The notes under the pieces are model-generated. The model searched no databases, had not been told where the DNA came from, and saw nothing but the letters and a program-made list of their open reading frames with translations. The position numbers and the translations under genes were made by a program. This document shows positions 26,792-34,870 of a DNA stretch of 64,000 nucleotides, in pieces; positions within the stretch are counted from its first letter, which is position 1, and each line of letters starts with the position of its first letter. This stretch comes from Virgibacillus dokdonensis (GTDB lineage: Bacteria > Bacillota > Bacilli > Bacillales > Amphibacillaceae): the NCBI RefSeq assembly GCF_900166595.1, contig NZ_LT745763.1, positions 124,001 to 188,000 of the forward strand, written 5' to 3'.

Positions 26792-29143
26792 CTAATGACT
26801 ATCTATTTCCAGTTCTTCTACGCGCTTCTCTGCGTACTTCACATCTTTTTGTGCATAATACGTAACTGCTTTTTCTAAAATGACTGCTGTATTATATTCA
26901 GGGATACCTGCATATTGTTCGTAAATGCCTTTTGGAATAAGGACATTCCCTTCTGGCCAATGTACTTCTAGATTGCCCGTTTTGACAGGGGCGAATTTAG
27001 CGCGGCCAGCATATAAACCGTGCTGGTTATAAACGACTACGTTTTCTCCATCTTGAATATCAAGTGTGTCTGCATCTTGTTTACTCACTAAAATATCATC
27101 TCGGTGTGCATTGTTAAACGGATCCGTTTCACTATAAATCATCGAGTTGAACTGTTTTCCTCGACGAGTCGTAACGTAAAAATGCCCTTCTGGCTTTCTT
27201 AATTCTGGAATATCCATCGCGATAAGATTCCCCTTGCCATCTGTAGTCGGGCAAACGCCATCTTCACAGAGCCAAGCCCCTCCCCATTGGAAAAGATCGC
27301 CTTTTTCATTTAAATGCTGTATGCCATCATAGTTTGGGGCGGCTTTGGCAATTTCTTCACGGATCGCACGTGCATCTTTAAAATGAATAATGTCTTTTGC
27401 TTCAGGTCTTACTCGCTTTGCTACATCCACATAAACCTCCCATTCAGAACGAGCCTCTTCTATACGTGGACCCTTAATTTCTGGGGAGAAATAGACCATT
27501 CTTTCCGTAGAGGTAGACGTCCCACCTCCAGGTTGCTCATAGCGTGTCATCGCTGGCAAAACGATGACTGCTTCCTTTGCATCTACAAGTGTAGACGTAT
27601 TGAAGATAATATCTTGATGCACTCGAAGTTCAACTTGTTCTAAGCATGATTGAATATAATCAGGATTTGGCATTGTTTCAAGAAAATTCCCTCCCGACAT
27701 ATAGTAGAGCTTTAATTTTCGTTCATGTTCCTCTGGTAAGTGAGCGTGCTCTAGAGATTCGCCGACAATGTCTCCTTGCCAAGTGGGAATATCAAAATTC
27801 CATACTTTTTCTACACGTTCCCGTTGCTCATCATTCATGCTTCCTCCTGGTAAAGAGAAGGGGTCTGCTCCCATTTCACCAGAGCCTTGCACACCAGAAT
27901 GTCCTCTTATAGGCATTAAGCCGCAATGTTCACGTCCAAGAAACCCGCGTAACAAAGCTAGATTGGCAACTTGTGAGATGTTATCGGTTCCAAAACGATG
28001 TTGGGTCAGACCCATAGACCAGACAAACACAGCAGATTTTGAATTTGCTAGGAGCGACGCTAATTCTATCATTCTTTGTTTAGAGATGCCGGACGATTGC
28101 TCTAATTGTTCCCACGTATGAGCTTCTACCTTTCTTTGTAAAGCGTCCAAACCATTGACATGTGCCTGAATAAATGCATGGTCCAACGCTGATCCTGGCT
28201 TTTCATTCTCCATTTCAAACCAATGCTTCATAATGCCGTGCATAAAGGCAATATCACCACCAATATTTACTTGGTAAACATCATCAGCTATTTTCGTTCC
28301 AAATAAAGCGGACTCTCCAATAGAAGGGATCCAATATTCGTCCATGGATGGTTCGTGGTAAGGGTTGATAACAATGATCTTTGTTCCTTGCTTTTTAGCG
28401 GCATACATATATTTAGTAGAAACGGGTTGGTTATTTGCTGCAACAGAACCCCAAAATAGTAGAACTTCTGTACCGATCCAATCTTTATAATTGCAAGTTG
28501 AGGCGCCAACCCCTACAGAACGAGTCAATGCTGTTTTAGATGGCGAGTGGCATATTCTAGATGCATTATCAATATTATTCGTTCCAAGAAACCGAGCGAC
28601 TTTTCCGAGTACATAATAGGTTTCATTCGTAATGCCACGTGAGGTGGAGTAAAAGGAAAGCTGTTTTGGATGAAGGGCACGCATTTTTTTAGCAATATAG
28701 TCTAGTGCTTCGTTCCAGGAAATACGTTGAAACTTTTGATCATATGGCTTGCGAATAAGCGGATAAGGGATGCGACCGAGCTGACGTAGTTCTGTGCTGT
28801 TCATTTTTCGCAATTCATCTATATCAGCATGCAAGATAGCTTTGTTTATAGCTGGCATCGTATTTAAACGAAGAACGTTTAGACGTGTCGTGCAAAGATG
28901 TGGTCCAGTTAACGTCTGATCTTTGAGTCCTTGTACGCCAAGTGCGCAACCGTCGCATACTCCTTGTGTAAGGATACGAGTGGCATAAGGAAGTCTGTCT
29001 TTATTTTCCCAAGCAACCTTTATTGTGTCGCGAATATGATGCGGTTTTACTTTTCCTAAACCAAATGGAACCTTGCTTACCCAAAGCGATGGATCAGGCT
29101 TTTTGGACAACTTAATTGGGCCAGTGTGCTTTGTTTTCCCCAT
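26792..29143 (-). CDS. Molybdopterin oxidoreductase, FdhF/YdeP family
   Basis: A 783-residue molybdenum bis-MGD enzyme of the YdeP/FdhF group. VCDGCALGVQGL near residue 60 and following Cys (HLCTTR) belong to the N-terminal iron-sulfur region. FYSTSRGITNETYYVLGKVA and DNASRICHSPSKTA cover the cofactor site, where the cysteine of RICH is a candidate molybdenum ligand. The C-terminal domain (NAHRDDILVSKQDADTLDI) binds the dinucleotide. GGAGGGGGAAAT precedes ATG 29143. Close pairing with fdhD shows it needs sulfurated cofactor. The reaction is uncertain: members are called formate dehydrogenase, but YdeP is linked to acid resistance. No electron-transfer subunit is adjacent. Confidence 0.9.
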   Translation of the reverse strand: MGKTKHTGPIKLSKKPDPSLWVSKVPFGLGKVKPHHIRDTIKVAWENKDRLPYATRILTQGVCDGCALGVQGLKDQTLTGPHLCTTRLNVLRLNTMPAINKAILHADIDELRKMNSTELRQLGRIPYPLIRKPYDQKFQRISWNEALDYIAKKMRALHPKQLSFYSTSRGITNETYYVLGKVARFLGTNNIDNASRICHSPSKTALTRSVGVGASTCNYKDWIGTEVLLFWGSVAANNQPVSTKYMYAAKKQGTKIIVINPYHEPSMDEYWIPSIGESALFGTKIADDVYQVNIGGDIAFMHGIMKHWFEMENEKPGSALDHAFIQAHVNGLDALQRKVEAHTWEQLEQSSGISKQRMIELASLLANSKSAVFVWSMGLTQHRFGTDNISQVANLALLRGFLGREHCGLMPIRGHSGVQGSGEMGADPFSLPGGSMNDEQRERVEKVWNFDIPTWQGDIVGESLEHAHLPEEHERKLKLYYMSGGNFLETMPNPDYIQSCLEQVELRVHQDIIFNTSTLVDAKEAVIVLPAMTRYEQPGGGTSTSTERMVYFSPEIKGPRIEEARSEWEVYVDVAKRVRPEAKDIIHFKDARAIREEIAKAAPNYDGIQHLNEKGDLFQWGGAWLCEDGVCPTTDGKGNLIAMDIPELRKPEGHFYVTTRRGKQFNSMIYSETDPFNNAHRDDILVSKQDADTLDIQDGENVVVYNQHGLYAGRAKFAPVKTGNLEVHWPEGNVLIPKGIYEQYAGIPEYNTAVILEKAVTYYAQKDVKYAEKRVEELEIDSH

Positions 29144-29318
29144 TATTTCCCCCTCCAATAATCTACAGTTGATTTTACTTGGTTTCATCCTACCATGAAA
29201 GCGGATACAATACAATTCAATTTAGCTATCTATTTTTTCACTGAAAGTGGTAGCATTGCGCATAAAATTTCTCTTTTTCTAAACACTAATCATAGAAACT
29301 AAAATGGAGGTAAAGCAG

Positions 29319-29954
29319 ATGGAATGGTCATGGGTTTGGAAAGCTGTGCTTATTATCATTGGGGGAACCTTACTGCTAAGGCTTGCTGGTAGAAAATCAA
29401 TATCCCAAATGACATTGGCGCAAACGGTTATTATGATTGGCATAGGTTCTTTATTGATTCAGCCATTAGCTGGCAAAAATATATGGACAACACTTGGTGT
29501 AGGTACCGTTCTTGTATTGACATTAATTGTCATGGAGTTCGCACAAATTAAATCTGATTCCTTTGAAGGGATTATAACAGGGAAATCAAAAGTCCTCATT
29601 CACAATGGTGTCATTCAATATGACCAACTAAAAAAATTACGTCTAACAACAGATCAGCTAGAAATGAATTTACGACAGAAAAATATATCGCGAATAGAAG
29701 ATGTGGAATGGGCAACGTTAGAAGCAAACGGACAAATTGGGTATGCGCTAAAGCCGGAAGCACAACCAGCCACAAAAGGAGATATACAACAACTTTATAC
29801 AGAGATAAAAAACGTCCAACATCATTTGTTAGCGCAAAGCAGAACGCTGGGGAGTGGGGCTGGTGAAAAGTTTCAATCCCCTTCCAATTTATTTCAAGAA
29901 GTAGCGGATAAAGGGCATGACAGTAATACAACTCCTCCTCATCAATTTGATTAA
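29319..29954 (+). CDS. YetF-like DUF421 membrane protein
   Basis: A 211-residue protein. The first 85 residues hold three hydrophobic segments with LRLAGRKSISQMTLAQTVIM, the signature of the DUF421/YetF family. The soluble part begins with IKSDSFEGIITGKSKVLIHN and includes LRLTTDQLEMNLRQKNISRI, the usual beta-rich domain. The tail after residue 165 is long, Gln/Ser rich and probably disordered. Family members are spore- or membrane-associated, with no settled function. GGAGGT lies 8 bases before ATG 29319. Confidence 0.88.
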   Translation: MEWSWVWKAVLIIIGGTLLLRLAGRKSISQMTLAQTVIMIGIGSLLIQPLAGKNIWTTLGVGTVLVLTLIVMEFAQIKSDSFEGIITGKSKVLIHNGVIQYDQLKKLRLTTDQLEMNLRQKNISRIEDVEWATLEANGQIGYALKPEAQPATKGDIQQLYTEIKNVQHHLLAQSRTLGSGAGEKFQSPSNLFQEVADKGHDSNTTPPHQFD

Positions 29955-30107
29955 AAGAGATAGTGGTTAAAATAACGCTTCATAGGGAATAGTCTTTATA
30001 AGTTCAGATCGTTAATAAGCATTCGATTTCACAATATGCCCCAAGATGGTTTGCAGAGAACAAAGTAACAAGTATTTTCTTATATAATAGGAAAGGATAG
30101 CATTTTG
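29955..30107. other. Gene-free DNA, nothing recognised
   Basis: AT-rich stretch after the YetF-like gene. I see no ribosome site with a plausible frame. Confidence 0.3.
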
Positions 30108-30240
30108 TTCATCTTCCATTGCATGTAATGGGAGACAAGAGCATCTCAATGACCTAGCTCTTAAGAGAAGCCCCTACCCGGTTACGAGTAATCCATTTGG
30201 GGGAACGCCGTCGGTGATTGAAGTTTACTTTATAGAGTGA
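30108..30240 (+). ncRNA. Possible structured RNA or repeat of unknown class
   Basis: A GC-richer island in AT-rich DNA. It can form several helices in order: CCATT/AATGG, AAGAGC/GCTCTT (as GAGC...GCTC with AAGAG flanks) and CCCCTACC with a later TTTGGGGG, followed by CGCCGTCGG. No open frame covers it. I do not recognise a known riboswitch or 6S-type RNA. It lies 700 bases upstream of nrdE. Strand is uncertain. It may equally be a single copy of another dispersed repeat. Confidence 0.3.
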
Positions 30241-30661
30241 AAAAACAGCTTTTTTTCAGCAGTATGTTGGCGATACGTTAAGTTTTAATAACTTTAATAA
30301 CAAACCATTTTATTTCGTGTTAAAAAAGTATATAATATAATTTGTGTGTTTTTGGAGAAACGAAAATAGGTCATGGAAAAAGTCCTTATATGATGATATA
30401 TGGCACCAAGACACTCCTTTTCGTAAGAGCATATCTTTAGGCTATTCATCATTAGTGGCATTGATAGAAAAATTCTACTGATAGAAGATGCACTTTCTAT
30501 TATTCATCTATTAACGCATTATTTCCTTGCAAATTTGTAAAATAAAATTTAGCTTTTTCTATTTGTTTTTTACGCGGATTATACAGCCTTTAAGAAGATG
30601 TACAAGATTTTATTTAGCAGTAATAGATTGCAATATGCTATTTAATATGCTAAGCTTGTAA

Positions 30662-30709
30662 ACACAATATATCGTAATAAATAACCTTTATGACTACTAT
30701 ATATTGTGT
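30662..30709 (+). promoter_or_regulatory. Two candidate NrdR boxes upstream of nrdE
   Basis: ACACAATATATCGTAA (30662-30677) and CTACTATATATTGTGT (30694-30709) resemble the 16-bp NrdR box ACACWATATATWGTGT; the second matches about 14 of 16 positions. Their starts are 32 bases apart, about three helix turns, the usual tandem spacing. The outer arms also form a perfect 12-bp inverted repeat followed by TTTTGTTTT, so a terminator is the competing reading. Confidence 0.55.
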
Positions 30710-30819
30710 TTTGTTTTGAGTTAAGGCTATTATTATGAGAAAATTAAGACGTTTGAATGTACGATAGCATGATGAATCAATCTCTAGCATTGTAAAGTAC
30801 ATAAGGAGTTTTAAATGAA

Positions 30820-30872
30820 CATATAAAAGACAAGCTTGGCGTAATCGCCGAGTTTTCTAATGCCTATTTACT
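30820..30872 (+). repeat. Family B repeat, short form, in the nrdE leader
   Basis: AAGCTTGGCG-TAA-TCGCCGAGTTTTCTAATGCC matches the hairpin end of family B. It lies just after AAGGAGTTTTAAATGAAC, a good ribosome site with a start codon that stops after three codons, as if an older start had been interrupted. nrdE begins 67 bases further on with its own ribosome site. Confidence 0.5.
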
Positions 30873-30939
30873 GTTCGTAAATAGTAGCCATATATTATAG
30901 CCCTTTAAAGGGTTTAATTATATTGAGGGAGGATTATAA

Positions 30940-33171
30940 ATGATCATCGACATCGCTACTACAAGAGATAGACTTGTAGAAATCATTGATCTTGCGCAAC
31001 AGGGGCTAGCTGTTGAAACGAAAGCTTATAAGGAAAAGGCATTTAAAACGATTCAGGAAGATACTCCGATCGACAAAGCTTTAGATATTCTTGTTCAAAT
31101 CGCATTGGAGAATATTGATGAATCTGCTCCTGATTGGACCTATGTAGCGAGCCGAATTTATTTACAGCAGCTTTACCATCAAGCCCGCCACAATCGCCAT
31201 TACGATGATGGTAAATATGGTGATTTTTATGAATTAATTACCATGCTGACGGATGAAAATATTTACGAAAATAATCTGTTAGAAAAGTATTCAAAAGCGG
31301 AAATTGATTACTTTGCCGAACAAATCGATCCTGCAAGGGACTTGTACTTCACCTACTTAGGGCTTCATACATTAGCGACACGTTATTTAGCAACAGATCA
31401 CGATAAAAAGGTGTTTGAGCTACCGCAGGAACGTTGGATGGTTATTGCCATGACGCTTATGCAATATGAAGATAAAGCAAAGCGGACAGAGCATGTGTTA
31501 GAAGCTTATTGGGCACTAAGTAACTTATATATGACAGTCGCAACACCGACCCTTGCTAATGCTGGAAAAACGCATGGTCAACTATCTAGTTGTTTTATTG
31601 ATACCGTCGATGATAGCCTTCAATCCATTTACGATAGCAATACCGATATTGCTAAGTTGTCTAAAAATGGTGGTGGGATCGGTGTTTATATGGGGAAAAT
31701 CCGTAGCCGTGGAAGTTCCATTAAAGGATTTAAAGGGATGTCAAGTGGTGTTGTACCATGGATTAAACAATTGAATAATACAGCGGTAAATGTCGATCAA
31801 TTAGGAACGAGAAAAGGTGCAATTGCTGTTTATTTAGATGTTTGGCACCGTGATATAGAGGCGTTTCTTGACTTGAAATTAAATAATGGTGATGAGCGTA
31901 TGCGGGCACACGATATTTTCACAGGTGTCACCTTACCTGATTTATTTATGGAACAAGTAGAAAAACGTGGCAATTGGTACCTATTTGACCCCCATGAAGT
32001 GCGACAAGTGATGGGGTATTCATTAGAAGATTTCTATGACGAGGAAAAAGGGAATGGAACTTTTCGACAAAAATATATGGAGTGCGTAAACTCCGAACAA
32101 TTGTCAAAACGTGAAATTCCAGCGATTGATATTATGAAGCGAGTTATGAAATCACAATTAGAATCGGGTACACCATTTATGTTTTATCGTGATGAAGTGA
32201 ATCGACAAAATAGTAATAGTCACCAAGGATTGATTTATTGCTCTAACCTTTGTACGGAAATTACACAAAATCAATCGCCTTCTGAATTTGTAGAAGAATT
32301 TTTGGAAAACGAAAATACCATTGTAAAGAAATATAAATCTGGGGATTATGTCGTCTGTAATTTAAGTTCGATCAACCTTGGAAAAGCTGTTCCAGATGAA
32401 ATTCTAGATCGGTTAATTAAAATTCAAGTACGCATGCTAGATAACGTTATTGATATTAACACATTGCCAATTATGCAAGCTCAACTAACGAATAAAAAGT
32501 ACCGAGCTATTGGATTAGGAACGTTTGGCTGGCATCATCTGCTAGCTCGTAACAATATGAAGTGGGAAACGGAAGAAGCGGTGGACTATGCAGACGAATT
32601 GTATGAACGTATTGCTTTTCTTACCATTCAGGCAAGTATGGAATTAAGTAAAGAAAAAGGCAGTTACCCGGCATTTGCAGGTAGTAAGTGGAGTTCAGGT
32701 GAATACTTTGAGCAAAAAGGCTATGTCAAAACAGATTGGCTTACTTTAAAAGAAGACGTTAAACAGCACGGTATTCGAAACGGTTATTTAATGGCAGTGG
32801 CACCGAACTCAACAACAGCAATGATCGCTGGGTCTACAGCTAGTATTGATCCGATTTTTAAAACATTTTATTACGAAGAAAAGAAAGACTTTAAAATTCC
32901 AGTTACAGCACCAGACTTAACGCACAAGACATATGATGTATATCGTCGCTCTGCATACATTGTAGATCAACGCTGGTCTGTGAAGCAAAACGCTGCTAGA
33001 CAGAAGCATATTGATCAAAGTCTCTCCTTTAACTTCTATGTACCAAATACGATTCGAGCATCTATTTTGCTCGATTTACATTTGCAAGCATGGCAGGAAG
33101 GATTAAAAACAACGTATTATGTACGCTCTACTTCCAATGAAGTAGAAGAATGTGAATGGTGTCAAAGTTGA
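30940..33171 (+). CDS. nrdE: Ribonucleoside-diphosphate reductase, class I, alpha subunit
   Basis: A 743-residue catalytic subunit that makes deoxyribonucleotides from ribonucleoside diphosphates. QLSSCFIDTVDDS has the first active-site cysteine, LCTEI in CSNLCTEITQN the thiyl-radical cysteine (with NLS-x-NLG nearby), and VAPNSTTAMIAGSTASIDP the phosphate-binding loop. Cys738 and Cys741 in the tail (ECEWC) are the mobile redox pair. A typical N-terminal ATP cone is not obvious. RBS GAGGGAGG. It starts an nrdE-nrdI-nrdF operon, so it is class Ib by context, although 743 residues is longer than the usual 700. Confidence 0.93.
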   Translation: MIIDIATTRDRLVEIIDLAQQGLAVETKAYKEKAFKTIQEDTPIDKALDILVQIALENIDESAPDWTYVASRIYLQQLYHQARHNRHYDDGKYGDFYELITMLTDENIYENNLLEKYSKAEIDYFAEQIDPARDLYFTYLGLHTLATRYLATDHDKKVFELPQERWMVIAMTLMQYEDKAKRTEHVLEAYWALSNLYMTVATPTLANAGKTHGQLSSCFIDTVDDSLQSIYDSNTDIAKLSKNGGGIGVYMGKIRSRGSSIKGFKGMSSGVVPWIKQLNNTAVNVDQLGTRKGAIAVYLDVWHRDIEAFLDLKLNNGDERMRAHDIFTGVTLPDLFMEQVEKRGNWYLFDPHEVRQVMGYSLEDFYDEEKGNGTFRQKYMECVNSEQLSKREIPAIDIMKRVMKSQLESGTPFMFYRDEVNRQNSNSHQGLIYCSNLCTEITQNQSPSEFVEEFLENENTIVKKYKSGDYVVCNLSSINLGKAVPDEILDRLIKIQVRMLDNVIDINTLPIMQAQLTNKKYRAIGLGTFGWHHLLARNNMKWETEEAVDYADELYERIAFLTIQASMELSKEKGSYPAFAGSKWSSGEYFEQKGYVKTDWLTLKEDVKQHGIRNGYLMAVAPNSTTAMIAGSTASIDPIFKTFYYEEKKDFKIPVTAPDLTHKTYDVYRRSAYIVDQRWSVKQNAARQKHIDQSLSFNFYVPNTIRASILLDLHLQAWQEGLKTTYYVRSTSNEVEECEWCQS

Positions 33172-33638
33172 GGACGCTAATCGCTTACTTGACCTACAGC
33201 GGTAATACCCAAGAAGTTGCAACACTTATCCAAGAAAACTTACAAATAAAAGGAGTGGAGACGGCGGTTCATCGTATTGGTATTGATCCGCCTGTTGATC
33301 CCGCTGTGTACGATATTATCTTCTTAGGTACATTTACTTGGGATCGGGGAAGCACACCCGATGAAGTGAAAGACTTTATTCTAGAAGTTGGGTATAAACC
33401 GGATAATGTCGCTATATTTGGTACAGGTGATACACAATTTGGAGGCGATGATTTATTTTGTCGTGCTGTTGATAAGTTGGTCAAATTTTATCATAGCCCT
33501 TGGCGCGGACTGAAGATAGAACAGTCTCCAAGAGGCAAGCAAGAACAATTTGTAAAGGACTGGGTGGAAGGAGTATTAGACCATGGCAAAAATCATGCTG
33601 GAAAAAGCAAAGACGTTAGAACCATTAAATCCAAATAA
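33156..33638 (+). CDS. nrdI: Flavodoxin-like protein NrdI
   Basis: Up to 160 residues. TLIAYLTYSGNTQEVA is the FMN phosphate-binding loop and FLGTFTWDRGSTPDEVKDF with FGTGDTQFGGDDLFCRAVDK are NrdI/flavodoxin signatures. NrdI supplies an oxidant to build the manganese-tyrosyl radical in NrdF. The ATG at 33156 overlaps the end of nrdE by 16 bases; a TTG at 33168 overlapping the nrdE TGA is an equally good start and gives the usual family length. It also overlaps nrdF by 56 bases, so the three genes are translationally coupled. Confidence 0.88.
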   Translation: MVSKLRTLIAYLTYSGNTQEVATLIQENLQIKGVETAVHRIGIDPPVDPAVYDIIFLGTFTWDRGSTPDEVKDFILEVGYKPDNVAIFGTGDTQFGGDDLFCRAVDKLVKFYHSPWRGLKIEQSPRGKQEQFVKDWVEGVLDHGKNHAGKSKDVRTIKSK

Positions 33639-34626
33639 GTCCACAGGTGTATTTGGAGGACAATCCAGTGGTATCTTAAATTGGAATGATATTGCTTATC
33701 CACACTGGTATAAAATGTATAAACGGTTAGTAGGAAATTATTGGCAAGCAGATGAAGTGAATATGCAAAGTGATATTAAGCAATTCCCTTCATTGACAGC
33801 AGAAGAACAGGACGCGTATTTAAAAATTATTGGTTTGCTATCTACGTTAGATGCACCGCAAACACGAACGGCTTTACTCATTTCTTTGTACGCAACAGAT
33901 CCATCTGTGCAATCCATTATGGCGGTCATTGCACAGCAGGAAGCAGTGCATAATGAAAGCTATTCTTACGTGTTGTCTTCCGTTGTCTCGTTAGATGAGC
34001 AGAATAAGTCTTTTCAACTCGGTAGAACGGATGCAGTTTTGTTGAAGCGAAACGAGAATTTAACGAAGCAGTATAACGCTTTTGTGGAAGAGCCGACAAT
34101 CGAAAATATTTTAAAGACATTAGTATATACAGCTCTTTTAGAAGGTATGTTCTTCTATTCTGGGTTTGCGTTTTTCTATAATTTGGCACGCCATAATAAA
34201 ATGGTCGGCACGTCAACCATGATTAGTTATATTAATCGCGATGAGCTTGAGCACGGTCGCTTCATATCTGAACTATTTCGTGCTACGCTTGCCGAAAATC
34301 CAGAATATAATAAGGATACATTTATTCAATGGGTATACGATCATTTTCAAGAATCGGTTGAATTAGAAATCGAATGGTCCAAGTACGTGCTTGGCAATGT
34401 AGAAGGAATTGACCTTGACGAAATGGCTGGATACATTAAATATCGTGCGAACAAGATGCTTCGTATGATGGGATTACATGATGTATATCCAGATTATACT
34501 GAAAATCCGATGAAGTGGATTCGCGCCTACGTAGATAACTTTGATGGCACGAAAACAGATTTTTTTGAACAGAAATCTAGACAATATACGAAAACAAGTG
34601 ATTTGAATGGTTTTGATGATTTATAA
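33583..34626 (+). CDS. nrdF: Ribonucleoside-diphosphate reductase, class Ib, beta subunit
   Basis: A 347-residue di-metal protein that holds the tyrosyl radical. QQEAVHNESY supplies Glu120, His123 and the radical tyrosine Tyr127 in the E-x2-H-x3-Y spacing of R2 proteins. ADEVNMQSD in the first helix gives the first acidic ligand, and EGMFFYSGFAFFY plus RDELEHGRF give the second Glu and E-x2-H. GGAAGGAG lies 9 bases upstream of the ATG, inside nrdI. A strong terminator follows. Together with NrdE and NrdI it forms the aerobic reductase. Confidence 0.95.
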   Translation: MAKIMLEKAKTLEPLNPNKSTGVFGGQSSGILNWNDIAYPHWYKMYKRLVGNYWQADEVNMQSDIKQFPSLTAEEQDAYLKIIGLLSTLDAPQTRTALLISLYATDPSVQSIMAVIAQQEAVHNESYSYVLSSVVSLDEQNKSFQLGRTDAVLLKRNENLTKQYNAFVEEPTIENILKTLVYTALLEGMFFYSGFAFFYNLARHNKMVGTSTMISYINRDELEHGRFISELFRATLAENPEYNKDTFIQWVYDHFQESVELEIEWSKYVLGNVEGIDLDEMAGYIKYRANKMLRMMGLHDVYPDYTENPMKWIRAYVDNFDGTKTDFFEQKSRQYTKTSDLNGFDDL

Positions 34627-34654
34627 GCATGGTAACTAAATAGGCAGGAGTACA

Positions 34655-34716
34655 AGCACAGGCACTTAAGAGGTGGAGACCTTCTCTTTTTAACTGCCTG
34701 TGTTTTTGTTTTTTTG
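34655..34716 (+). terminator. Terminator of the nrdE-nrdI-nrdF operon
   Basis: CACAGGCA (34657-34664) pairs with TGCCTGTG (34695-34702), with an inner AAGAGG/CTTCTCTT arm, followed by TTTTTGTTTTTTT. Confidence 0.85.
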
Positions 34717-34870
34717 TATATAACCGATTAGAAAGTTGCATGAACTCCCTCGGCTCACTTTTCCTTTGGAAAATATTATTACATACATAATAAGACCTCG
34801 TATTCGAAAAGTATACTTACGAATACGAGTAGCTTAGTAAAAACTTATTGTTTTCCTTAATAATGTATTT

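Noticed and set aside
30108..30240. 6S RNA, SRP RNA, RNase P RNA or a common riboswitch
   Set aside because: The helices and loops do not fit the conserved cores I know for these classes, so I left the class open.
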